Below are positions 1-7,436 of a stretch of 23,902 bases of DNA, one piece after another. Each line of letters starts with the position of its first letter. Within the stretch, counting starts at the first letter, position 1. The notes under the pieces were generated by a model. It made no database searches. It saw only the letters and a program-made list of their open reading frames with translations, and had not been told where the DNA came from. Origin of the DNA: an uncultured Pelagibacteraceae bacterium (GTDB taxonomy: Bacteria; Pseudomonadota; Alphaproteobacteria; Pelagibacterales; Pelagibacteraceae); assembly GCA_902608305.1 (NCBI GenBank), contig CACLNK010000008.1, positions 1-23,902 of the forward strand. Direction: 5' to 3'. A program made the translations under genes and the position numbers.

Positions 1-30
1 GCAGGCGCGCCAAAAAAGGAAAGTAAATAA
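1..30 (+). CDS. C-terminal tail of an upstream gene, cut by the window edge
   Basis: Frame 1 reads AGAPKKESK and then TAA at 28-30. The next ATG follows one base later, which fits a tight operon. The nine residues are too few to identify the protein; an Ala/Pro/Lys-rich end is common to many proteins. The only support is the open frame, its slightly higher GC content and the spacing to the next gene. Confidence 0.45.
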   Translation, partial: AGAPKKESK

Positions 31-31
31 A

Positions 32-130
32 ATGTTAAATTGGCTTAACAAAATATCTTTGCAAAAAGCAGTGATTTATTTTTTTATTTTTATTTTTTTT
101 GTTTTGCTAGCTTTAACAATTTTTTTATAA
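32..130 (+). CDS. 32-residue single-span membrane peptide, function unknown
   Basis: ATG 32 opens a frame of 32 codons ending at TAA 128-130. The first dozen residues (MLNWLNKISLQK) look amphipathic with two lysines. Residues from about 13 to the end form one uninterrupted hydrophobic helix rich in Phe, Ile and Leu, so the peptide would sit in the inner membrane with a short cytoplasmic start. It begins one base after the stop of the upstream gene and ends six bases before the thioesterase, so it fits an operon. I do not recognise a family. An AT-rich stretch can encode a hydrophobic frame by chance, so the call rests mainly on spacing. Confidence 0.45.
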   Translation: MLNWLNKISLQKAVIYFFIFIFFVLLALTIFL

Positions 131-136
131 AAAATT

Positions 137-547
137 ATGTCTGATAAATTTGAACAAATAAGTACTAAACCAGGTTTTATGAAACATAATGGTGGTATTC
201 TGTTTAGGAATATTTCAGAAACAGAGTATGAATTTAAAACAACAATAAATGAAAATCATTTAAATGCTATAGGAATAACACACGGAGGCTTTATATGTTC
301 TTTAATTGATGCTGGGGCAGGGACTGCTGCTCATAGATGTGCCGGGCAAGCCCCTTGTGTAACTGTTTCGTTAGATCTAAAATTTATAGCTACCACAAAA
401 ATCGGTGATGAAATTGTCGGTTTTACCAAGATATTGAAAAAAACAAAATCTATGGTTTTCCTAATTTGTCATTTAAAATCAAAAGATAAAATTATTGCTT
501 CTGCTTCCGGTATTTGGAAAATATTAAAACAAAAACCTTTAACTTAA
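137..547 (+). CDS. PaaI-family hotdog-fold acyl-CoA thioesterase
   Basis: This 136-residue protein has the length and layout of the PaaI/YbgC-like hotdog thioesterases, which hydrolyse acyl- or aryl-CoA to free acid and CoA. The family motif HGG is at residues 49-51, followed by a helix containing Asp58 (SLIDAGAG), the usual position of the catalytic acid. The later strands (VSLDLKFIA, GDEIVGF, ASASGIWKIL) match the hotdog sheet. It starts six bases after the 32-residue membrane peptide and meets the TRAP permease tail-to-tail 14 bases away, with no clear terminator between. The true substrate cannot be read from sequence. It could clear unwanted acyl-CoA during aromatic or fatty-acid breakdown. 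Confidence 0.85.
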   Translation: MSDKFEQISTKPGFMKHNGGILFRNISETEYEFKTTINENHLNAIGITHGGFICSLIDAGAGTAAHRCAGQAPCVTVSLDLKFIATTKIGDEIVGFTKILKKTKSMVFLICHLKSKDKIIASASGIWKILKQKPLT

Positions 548-561
548 GTTCTGATTGTTAG

Positions 562-2883
562 TTAATTTTTTCTTCTATAATTCAAATACCCAAATATAAT
601 TAATAATAAAATTGCTAAAGGATAAATAATTCTTTTGTTTGGTCTATCTAAATTTTCTACTTTCAATTCACTTATAAAATCGCCAGTTTCAAAGCCACTT
701 TTTTTAGCCTTGCCATTCCATTTCAAGGTGTCAACTACAATTCTTTTTTTATCTTTAATTAAAGAAATTCCATACTCATCTAAATTAAATTTAGTTTCAA
801 AAGTATTTTTTTCAATTACAAATAATTTATATCTTTCTCCATATTCACTTGGGCGTGTAACCTTGAAGTGTATTTCTTTTTTTGGATCTAATTTTAAAAA
901 CTGAATTTGATTTATATCTTTATAGTTATATTTTGGATAAAATTTATTAAGAACAAATTCTGGTGACAACAAGGATATTGAGATAAATAGAAAAATTATA
1001 ATTTCATACCATTGAAGTTTATTAAAAAACCATCTTTGAGTAGCAGCAGTAAATATAAGTATTCCAATCAAAGAAGTTACAATGACTAATAAAGCATGCC
1101 AAATATTTTCAATACCTATTAAAAGTAATTCATGATTAAATAAAAAAACAATAGGAAGAATACCTGTTCTTAAACTATACCAAAAGGCTTGTACGCCAGT
1201 TTTAAGCGGGTCTCCTCCTGAAATAGCAGCTGCCGCATATGATGCTAGCCCTACTGGAGGAGTTACATCGGCCATTAATCCAAAATAAAATACAAATAAG
1301 TGAACAGCTATGAGTGGAAATATAAATCCTGAAGCATTACCTACATCTACTAAAACCATTGCCATCAATGATGCCACAACTACATAATTTGCAGTAGTTG
1401 GAAGACCCATGCCAAGCAACAAACATAAAATGATGGTTAATAATATTAAAATTATAACATTATCTTTAGCAATAGATTCTATTACAATAATTAAATTTGT
1501 ACTTAAACCTGTAGAACCTACTGCTCCCACTATTATTCCAGCAGTTGCAATCGCAATTCCAACTCCAACCATATTTATTGCACCTTTTTCAAAACCTACA
1601 ATAGTTTGGTTAAACCAAGTTTTAAGGGCATCTTTAAAATTTGGTTGTTTAATTAATTTATTTATTAAATTTACAAAAATTAATGCAACAGTTGCATAGA
1701 ATATCGAATAAGAAGCTGTAAACCTTAGATAAACTAATAAATATATTAAAACAAAAATTGGAATTAAAAAATGCAATCCAGCTAAAAAAGTTTTTTTTAA
1801 ATTTGGTACATCTTTTGCATCCATGCCTTTAAGATTTAATTTTAAAGCTTCAAGATGGGAAATATAAAATAACGCTACATAAGATATAATTGCTGGTAAA
1901 AAAGCATGTTTAACAACTTCAAAATAAGTAACTCCTATAAAGCTTGCCATAACAAAAGCTGCAGCACCCATTACGGGAGGCATTAATTGTCCATTAACTG
2001 ATGAAGAAACTTCTATTGCTCCTGCTTTTTCTTTTGAAAAACCAGTTTTTTTCATAATTGGAATTGTAAATGTTCCTGTAGTAACAGTGTTTGCAATTGA
2101 AGAACCAGATATTAAACCAGTCATTCCTGATCCTAATATAGCCGCTTTGGCAGGTCCTCCTCTCATTTTCCCAACCATTGCAAAAGCTAGATCTAAAAAG
2201 TATTTTCCTCCTCCTGCAGTTTCTAAAAGTGCACCAAATAAAACAAATAAAAAAATAAAATCTACAGAAACACCTATTGGAATTCCAAATATAGCTTCCT
2301 GATCAAACCATTGAAATCCAACAAGTCTCTTTAGTGAAAGTCCACCATGAGAAATCATGTCTGGAGCATATCTTCCAAAAAATGAAAATAATAAAAAACA
2401 AATTGCAATAATAACTAAAGGTAAACCTATAGCTCTTCTAGTCGCTTCAAGTAAAATTAAAATTCCAGTTATTCCAATAATTAATTCAATTGGTATATTA
2501 ATATTTTGACCTAAAGTAATTTTTAAAAGAACCCCTCCTCTATCAATAAGTTGGTCATAAAAAAAATAAATATATAAACAACAAAAAGCTGCAATTAAAC
2601 TAATCAAAACATCAATTATTGAAATTTTTTTGTTTTTAGAAAAAGGAAATATTAAAAATGCTAAAAGTAAGGCAAAACCTAAATGAATAGCTCTGGCTGG
2701 TAAGCCCTTAAACATTCCAATATTAAACCAAAAAGGAAATGGGGATGCATACCAAAGTTGAAATAAGGACCATATAATTGCTATGGCAAGAACAATTTTT
2801 AAATGTAAGCCAGTAAGATTTCGAGTAGGTGATAAATCTTCACTAATTTTTTTTTTTATTTGAGTACTAATGTTTTGATTCAT
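562..2883 (-). CDS. TAXI-type TRAP transporter, fused 4TM/12TM permease
   Basis: This 773-residue inner-membrane protein fuses the small (DctQ-like) and large (DctM-like) TRAP permease subunits, as in the TAXI class. It moves a substrate, usually an organic acid, using an ion gradient and the periplasmic binding protein encoded just upstream. Hydrophobic segments fill residues 25-640. The large-subunit core shows the Gly/Ser-rich stretch GLISGSSIANT, then GMGLPTTANYVVVA and DVTPPVGLASYAAAAISGGDP-like sequence. From about residue 649 there is a soluble part of roughly 105 residues, whose end (GISLIKDKKR... KKSGFETGDFI) resembles a PDZ-like fold of the DUF3394 type, then a last membrane helix and YRRKN. 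It starts 77 bases after the binding-protein stop, with a strong hairpin between. No Shine-Dalgarno sequence is seen. The substrate is unknown. Confidence 0.92.
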   Translation of the reverse strand: MNQNISTQIKKKISEDLSPTRNLTGLHLKIVLAIAIIWSLFQLWYASPFPFWFNIGMFKGLPARAIHLGFALLLAFLIFPFSKNKKISIIDVLISLIAAFCCLYIYFFYDQLIDRGGVLLKITLGQNINIPIELIIGITGILILLEATRRAIGLPLVIIAICFLLFSFFGRYAPDMISHGGLSLKRLVGFQWFDQEAIFGIPIGVSVDFIFLFVLFGALLETAGGGKYFLDLAFAMVGKMRGGPAKAAILGSGMTGLISGSSIANTVTTGTFTIPIMKKTGFSKEKAGAIEVSSSVNGQLMPPVMGAAAFVMASFIGVTYFEVVKHAFLPAIISYVALFYISHLEALKLNLKGMDAKDVPNLKKTFLAGLHFLIPIFVLIYLLVYLRFTASYSIFYATVALIFVNLINKLIKQPNFKDALKTWFNQTIVGFEKGAINMVGVGIAIATAGIIVGAVGSTGLSTNLIIVIESIAKDNVIILILLTIILCLLLGMGLPTTANYVVVASLMAMVLVDVGNASGFIFPLIAVHLFVFYFGLMADVTPPVGLASYAAAAISGGDPLKTGVQAFWYSLRTGILPIVFLFNHELLLIGIENIWHALLVIVTSLIGILIFTAATQRWFFNKLQWYEIIIFLFISISLLSPEFVLNKFYPKYNYKDINQIQFLKLDPKKEIHFKVTRPSEYGERYKLFVIEKNTFETKFNLDEYGISLIKDKKRIVVDTLKWNGKAKKSGFETGDFISELKVENLDRPNKRIIYPLAILLLIIFGYLNYRRKN

Positions 2884-2900
2884 TTATGAAAGATACTTTA

Positions 2901-2938
2901 CTATAAAAAAAAGGCCCAATAAATATATTGGGCCTTTT
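2901..2938 (-). terminator. Hairpin with U-tract between binding protein and permease
   Basis: A perfect 12-bp inverted repeat (AAAAGGCCCAAT at 2909-2920, ATTGGGCCTTTT at 2927-2938) encloses six bases. On the minus strand its 3' arm runs into eight T residues, the form of a Rho-independent terminator. It lies after the binding-protein stop (2960) and about 20 bases before the permease ATG (2883). It would end or slow most transcripts, or protect the upstream mRNA from 3' decay, so that the binding protein exceeds the permease. The structure is seen; its effect is inferred. Confidence 0.85.
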
Positions 2939-2959
2939 AAATTTAGCTAAGTATTTGTA

Positions 2960-3967
2960 TTACATTAATCCAACTTCTTTATAGTATTTAATTGCACCTG
3001 GGTGTAATGGAGCAGATAAACCATCGCTAATCATGTTTTTCTTTTCTAATGGCCCAAAAGCAGGATGTTGTTTTCTGAAATCATCAAAATTTTCAAAAAC
3101 AGCCTTTGTTACTAAATAAACAAGTTCTGCAGAAACATCTATGCTAGTTACAACAGTAGCTTTAACACCAAAAGTAGTTACATCTTTTTTTTGTCCAGTG
3201 TAGGTACCTGCAGGAATTGTTGCTGCAGCATAGTAAGGCGCACCATCTATTAAACCTTGAACAGGTCCACCTACTAAATTAATTGGAAGTGCTTTTGCCG
3301 CACAAGTTGCTGCTTGCTCCATAGCACCATTTGGAAATCCTACTGAATATCCATAAGCATCTATTTTACCGTCGCAAAGTGCTTTAACTTGTTCAGAAGA
3401 AGTCAATTCTGTAACTCCTTTGAAGTAACTATTGTCAACTCCCATTGCTTCCATAAGTACTTCCATGGTTCCTCTTTGACCTGAACCTGGATTACCTATG
3501 TTAACAAGTTTACCCTTAAGACCTTTAAAGTCTTTAACTTTTGCTTTTTTTCTAGCCCAAATTTGGAAAGGTTCGTTATGAACTGAAAAAACAGCTCTTA
3601 AACCGCCAAACTGTTTTCCTTGCCATTTGCTTGAACCATTAAAGGCATGGAATTGCCAGTCAGACTGAGCTACACCAAATTGAAACTCACCTTCTTTGAT
3701 TTGTCCAATATTATAATTAGACCCACCAGTTGATGGTGCAGTACATCTGTAAGCTTTATCAGTTGCTGCTTTTTTTCTACCGTGTTCAGAGCTAGTTGCA
3801 TATTTATGCAACATTTTACAAATTGCATTACCAGTCTGGAAATAAACTCCAGTTGGTCCTCCTGTTCCTATCGTGAAAAACTCTGCTGATTTTGCTACAC
3901 TTGTTAATGACAAAGACGCAACAAATATTAACAAAGCACTCGATAGTGATGTTATTATTTTTTTCAT
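2960..3967 (-). CDS. TAXI-family TRAP transporter substrate-binding protein
   Basis: This is a 335-residue secreted protein. The first 28 or so residues form a signal peptide (MKK, hydrophobic core, cut probably after AKSA). The mature protein opens with FFTIGTGGPTGVYFQTG, the glycine-rich start typical of the TAXI solute receptors (often annotated as immunogenic 31 kDa antigen family). Later segments GGSNYNIGQI, FGVAQSDWQF and VNIGNPGSGQRGT match the two-lobed binding fold. It works in the periplasm and hands substrate to the fused permease downstream. The start is clear: an unusually strong Shine-Dalgarno sequence stands six bases before the ATG, and a terminator-like hairpin follows the stop, both consistent with high expression. 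TAXI ligands characterised elsewhere are mostly dicarboxylates or amino acids; the ligand here is not predictable. Confidence 0.93.
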   Translation of the reverse strand: MKKIITSLSSALLIFVASLSLTSVAKSAEFFTIGTGGPTGVYFQTGNAICKMLHKYATSSEHGRKKAATDKAYRCTAPSTGGSNYNIGQIKEGEFQFGVAQSDWQFHAFNGSSKWQGKQFGGLRAVFSVHNEPFQIWARKKAKVKDFKGLKGKLVNIGNPGSGQRGTMEVLMEAMGVDNSYFKGVTELTSSEQVKALCDGKIDAYGYSVGFPNGAMEQAATCAAKALPINLVGGPVQGLIDGAPYYAAATIPAGTYTGQKKDVTTFGVKATVVTSIDVSAELVYLVTKAVFENFDDFRKQHPAFGPLEKKNMISDGLSAPLHPGAIKYYKEVGLM

Positions 3968-3973
3968 TATTTA

Positions 3974-3979
3974 CTCCTC
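3974..3979 (-). promoter_or_regulatory. Strong Shine-Dalgarno site of the TAXI binding protein
   Basis: The minus strand reads AGAGGAGT, with the GAGGAG core six bases before ATG 3967. Most genes in this window show no such site, so this one stands out and points to high translation of the periplasmic receptor. Confidence 0.8.
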
Positions 3980-4071
3980 TATAACGTTTTTTATATTTAC
4001 AATTCTAACAGTAAAGAATATGAAAGGTAAAGTAAGACTTGAATTTATTCTGATCTAATTGAGACAAGATT

Positions 4072-5298
4072 TTATGATGATTCTGACCATTTTTTTAACT
4101 TATTAACACCATCAACAATATTTGGTGCAAATTTAGAAATCAAATTGTCATCAATATTTTCTGTATCTAAAACACTTTTCATAAATGTATGACCATCGAA
4201 ATCAGTAAAGCTTAGTCTTACAATCATTTTATTTTTTGAAAATCCAAAATCAGATCCAGGTAACAATGCTACTCCTGTCTTTTTTAAAATATCACTACAC
4301 ATTTCATCTGAACTTGAAAAATTTTTATTTACAAATTCTGGCATAAGATAAAACCCACCTTGCGGCTTGTTTATAATTATATTATTAGATTTTAAATTAT
4401 TATAAACATATTCACCAACTGCTTTAAGAATATTTTTTGAATTATTTATGTATTCACTATGATCATTATTGTAGGCTGCAATAGCAGCATATTGAATCGG
4501 AGCACTTACTGATGAAAAAGTTTCACTCGCTAAAACTTTAAGAGAGTCTCTTAATTGATTTAAGCTTTCTGACATTACAAAATACCCTAATCTCCATCCA
4601 CCAGCCCCACACCATTTACTAAGGCCTGTGCTTATAATTGTTTTTTCTGGATAGTAATTAGCAATAGATTTAAAATTTTTTTCAAAACTTAACTCTGAAT
4701 AAATTTCATCTGATAAAATTAAAATATCGTATTTTTTTGCAATTAAGCTAATTTCTTTCAAATTATCACAAATTTGGCCTGATGGATTATTGGGTGAATT
4801 TAAAAATAATAAATATTTTTTGCCCCTACCTTTGAGAATAATTTTCTCGATTTCTTCTCCAGTTGGAAACCAATTATTTTCTCTTTTTGTTACAATCCAA
4901 TGAATTTTATTTCGTCCAAGTATAGCTTGAGGTTCGTAAGAAACCCAGCTCGGAACTGGCAATAATATGTCACCATCAAAGAGAATATTTAATAAAAACA
5001 TTAACTCTTTTGTCCCAGGCCCAATTATCACATTGTTATCTTTATAATTATATTTTTTTATATTTGTTATATGCTTTGCAATAACATTTCTAAGTTTTGG
5101 TAGGCCTTGCATTGGTAAATATTTATTTTGATATGCATTATTTTTTAATTCATCAACAACTTCATCTGGAACTTGAAATGGTGATTGGCCAAAACCAAAT
5201 TTAAATACTTTTTTACCTTCTAATTCTAGTGCTTGTGAAATCTCATTGATTCTTAGTGTGGAAGATGGCTTTAAATTTTTAACTATATCTTTTATCAT
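4072..5298 (-). CDS. Fold-type I PLP aminotransferase (class I/II, aspartate aminotransferase-like)
   Basis: This 408-residue cytoplasmic enzyme has the full set of class I/II aminotransferase marks. NSPNNPSGQ lies at about 167-175, and SDEIYSEL at 196-203 carries the Asp that binds the pyridine nitrogen and the Tyr that binds the PLP oxygen. STGLSKWCGAGGWRLG carries the Schiff-base Lys228 and phosphate-binding Arg236. The conserved substrate-carboxylate Arg lies near the C-terminus (MIVRLSF). It should transfer an amino group between an amino acid and a 2-oxo acid; the substrate cannot be fixed. Its ATG directly abuts the stop of the acetoacetyl-CoA synthetase (5299), so the two are co-transcribed. 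It may supply an oxo acid for a pathway ending in acetoacetate, such as leucine or lysine breakdown, but this is inference. Confidence 0.9.
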   Translation of the reverse strand: MIKDIVKNLKPSSTLRINEISQALELEGKKVFKFGFGQSPFQVPDEVVDELKNNAYQNKYLPMQGLPKLRNVIAKHITNIKKYNYKDNNVIIGPGTKELMFLLNILFDGDILLPVPSWVSYEPQAILGRNKIHWIVTKRENNWFPTGEEIEKIILKGRGKKYLLFLNSPNNPSGQICDNLKEISLIAKKYDILILSDEIYSELSFEKNFKSIANYYPEKTIISTGLSKWCGAGGWRLGYFVMSESLNQLRDSLKVLASETFSSVSAPIQYAAIAAYNNDHSEYINNSKNILKAVGEYVYNNLKSNNIIINKPQGGFYLMPEFVNKNFSSSDEMCSDILKKTGVALLPGSDFGFSKNKMIVRLSFTDFDGHTFMKSVLDTENIDDNLISKFAPNIVDGVNKLKKWSESS

Positions 5299-7260
5299 TT
5301 AGTAAGTTAATTCTTTCAAATTTTTAAATTGTTCCAAAACTTCAGGGTTAGCTAGAGCTTCTTTATTTTTTATTTCATTACCTTCTATTATATTTTTAAC
5401 AGCTAATTCAACTATTTTTCCATTTTTAGTCCTTGGAATATCTAGAACACTAATAATTTTACTCGGGACATGCCTTGGTGAAGCATTTTCTTTTATTTTT
5501 TTTTTTATTTTAAATAATAAATCTTCATTTAATTTATAATTCTTATTAAGCACTATAAATAAAACTATTCTGATATCGTTATCCCAAGATTGTCCTACTA
5601 CTATAGAATCCTTTATCTCTTCAAATTTTTCTACCTGAGAATATATTTCTGCTGTTCCTAGTCTTACTCCTCCAGGATTAAGTGTTGTATCTGACCTTCC
5701 GTAGATAATAAAACCTCCATTTTGACTTATTTTTGCGTAATCGCCATGATGCCAAATATTAGGATATTTTTCAAAATATGCATTTTTAAATTTAATATTA
5801 TTTTTATCATTCCAAAATTTTAACGGCATAGAAGGAAATGAATTTTTACAAACAAGTTCTCCTCTAATATTTTTTATAGAATTACCTTTGTCGTCAAATA
5901 TATCAACATCTAATCCAAGTCCTTTATTTTGAATTTCACCTGAAATTACTGGTTCATACAAATTGCCAAGCACAAAACAAGAAACAATATCTGTTCCTCC
6001 TGATATAGATGACAAATGAACGTCTGCTTTTATATGATTATAAATATATTCAAATCCATCTTTTGATAGTGGGGATCCTGTAGAACAAATAGTTTTTAAA
6101 TTTTTTAACTTATATTTATTTTTCATCGAAATTTTAGACTTTCTTAGAGAATCTATATATTTTGCACTAACTCCAAATAATGTAATTTTTTCTTTATCTA
6201 CGATTTCTAATAACAAATCATTTTGTTTGTACATTGGAAATCCATCAAATAAAACAATTGATGCTTTTGACGCAAGGGCACTCACCAACCAATTCCACAT
6301 CATCCATCCACATGTAGTAAAATAAAAAACATTATCATTTTCTTTAATATCACAATGTAATTGATGTTCTTTCATGTGTTGAAGCAACACGCCCCCACTT
6401 CTATGACATATACATTTGGGTTTTCCAGTAGTTCCGCTAGAATAAAGTATTGCAAGTTCTTGTTCAAAATCAAAAACTTTAAATTTAGCTGGTTTAGAAT
6501 TAAATTTATTTAATTGATGCCATTTAAAACTAATTACATTTTTATAATAAAATTTATCTTCAATATATTTTGAACCTGGATAATTTATTATTACTAAATA
6601 TTTAATAGATTTAATTTTTTTTAATATTTTAGAAACTCTTTCTAATACATTAATTTCTTTTCCATTATAAAAATATTTATCAACTACAAATAAAGCTTTA
6701 GGCTTAATTTGCGAAAAACGTTCTATTACACCATTAACACCAAAGTCTGGAGAACATGAGGACCAAATTCCACCTAATGAAGCTGTTGCAAGAAATGTTT
6801 CTACCGTTTCTATGCAATTTGGCATATAAGCAGCAACTCGATCATTTTTTTTTAATTTTATTTTTTTAAAAAAATTTATAATTTTACTTACATTATTATT
6901 TAATTGTAGCCAATTTCGCTCTTCTCTAAAACCATTCTCGCTTAAAAATGTAATAGCCTTTGTGCTATCATTTTTGGAAAGTAAATTTTCTGCAAAATTT
7001 AATTTTGTTTTAGGTAAAAAAATATTTTTATAAAATATCTTTGATTTAGTTAATTTATATTTTTTTTTAAAACCTTTAACTTTACAATAATCCCAAATCG
7101 AACCCCAGAAATTTCCTGGGTTTTGTACACTCCATTCTAGTATACTAGAATATTTTTGATTAAATTTTAGATTATATTTTTTGGAAATAAATTTTTCATA
7201 TTTATATAGATTAGAATTTAACTTTTTTTCTTGAGAAGCTTCCCATAGTATTTTGCTCAT
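5299..7260 (-). CDS. aacS: Acetoacetyl-CoA synthetase (acetoacetate-CoA ligase)
   Basis: This 653-residue AMP-forming ligase activates acetoacetate with ATP and CoA to acetoacetyl-CoA. The length and the N-terminal stretch with FWGSIWDYC and KLNFAENLL (86-94) are typical of the acetoacetate-CoA ligase branch and not of ordinary acetyl-CoA synthetases. The adenylation P-loop YSSGTTGKPK is at 273-282. GWMMWNWLVSAL, the SISGGTD loop, the YGRSDTTLNPGGVRLG hinge region and the C-terminal RTKNGKIVE with the catalytic lysine follow in order. It is first in a minus-strand operon, with the aminotransferase starting at the base after its stop. The 176-base divergent spacer upstream must hold its promoter. 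A related beta-ketoacid substrate cannot be excluded. Confidence 0.9.
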   Translation of the reverse strand: MSKILWEASQEKKLNSNLYKYEKFISKKYNLKFNQKYSSILEWSVQNPGNFWGSIWDYCKVKGFKKKYKLTKSKIFYKNIFLPKTKLNFAENLLSKNDSTKAITFLSENGFREERNWLQLNNNVSKIINFFKKIKLKKNDRVAAYMPNCIETVETFLATASLGGIWSSCSPDFGVNGVIERFSQIKPKALFVVDKYFYNGKEINVLERVSKILKKIKSIKYLVIINYPGSKYIEDKFYYKNVISFKWHQLNKFNSKPAKFKVFDFEQELAILYSSGTTGKPKCICHRSGGVLLQHMKEHQLHCDIKENDNVFYFTTCGWMMWNWLVSALASKASIVLFDGFPMYKQNDLLLEIVDKEKITLFGVSAKYIDSLRKSKISMKNKYKLKNLKTICSTGSPLSKDGFEYIYNHIKADVHLSSISGGTDIVSCFVLGNLYEPVISGEIQNKGLGLDVDIFDDKGNSIKNIRGELVCKNSFPSMPLKFWNDKNNIKFKNAYFEKYPNIWHHGDYAKISQNGGFIIYGRSDTTLNPGGVRLGTAEIYSQVEKFEEIKDSIVVGQSWDNDIRIVLFIVLNKNYKLNEDLLFKIKKKIKENASPRHVPSKIISVLDIPRTKNGKIVELAVKNIIEGNEIKNKEALANPEVLEQFKNLKELTY

Positions 7261-7377
7261 AATTTAAACCTAAAAAAATTATTATTAAGTTTTTTTTTTT
7301 TATGTTAATCTTTATTTTATATAAATATCAAAATGAGAACTTTTCCCATAACGATTCGGTCATGTTTTAGACTATTT

Positions 7378-7405
7378 TTGTTCTTTACTACTAACAAGAT
7401 ATAGT
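7378..7405 (+). promoter_or_regulatory. Probable sigma70-type promoter of the helicase operon
   Basis: A TTGTTC hexamer (7378-7383) and TATAGT (7400-7405) are separated by 16 bases. Transcription would start near 7412, about 25 bases before ATG 7437. The rest of the 7261-7436 spacer is AT-rich, with a 12-base T run at 7290-7301 and no RNA gene that I recognise. Confidence 0.55.
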
Positions 7406-7436
7406 ATGACAAAAATTATAGATACTAAAAGTTGAA

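Noticed and set aside
3873..4058. Plus-strand 61-codon frame over the TAXI signal peptide
   Set aside because: It is the antisense shadow of the signal peptide plus spacer and resembles no protein.
7261..7436. Divergent spacer searched for a tRNA, small RNA or riboswitch
   Set aside because: No cloverleaf or stable conserved stem was found; only promoter-like elements can be supported.
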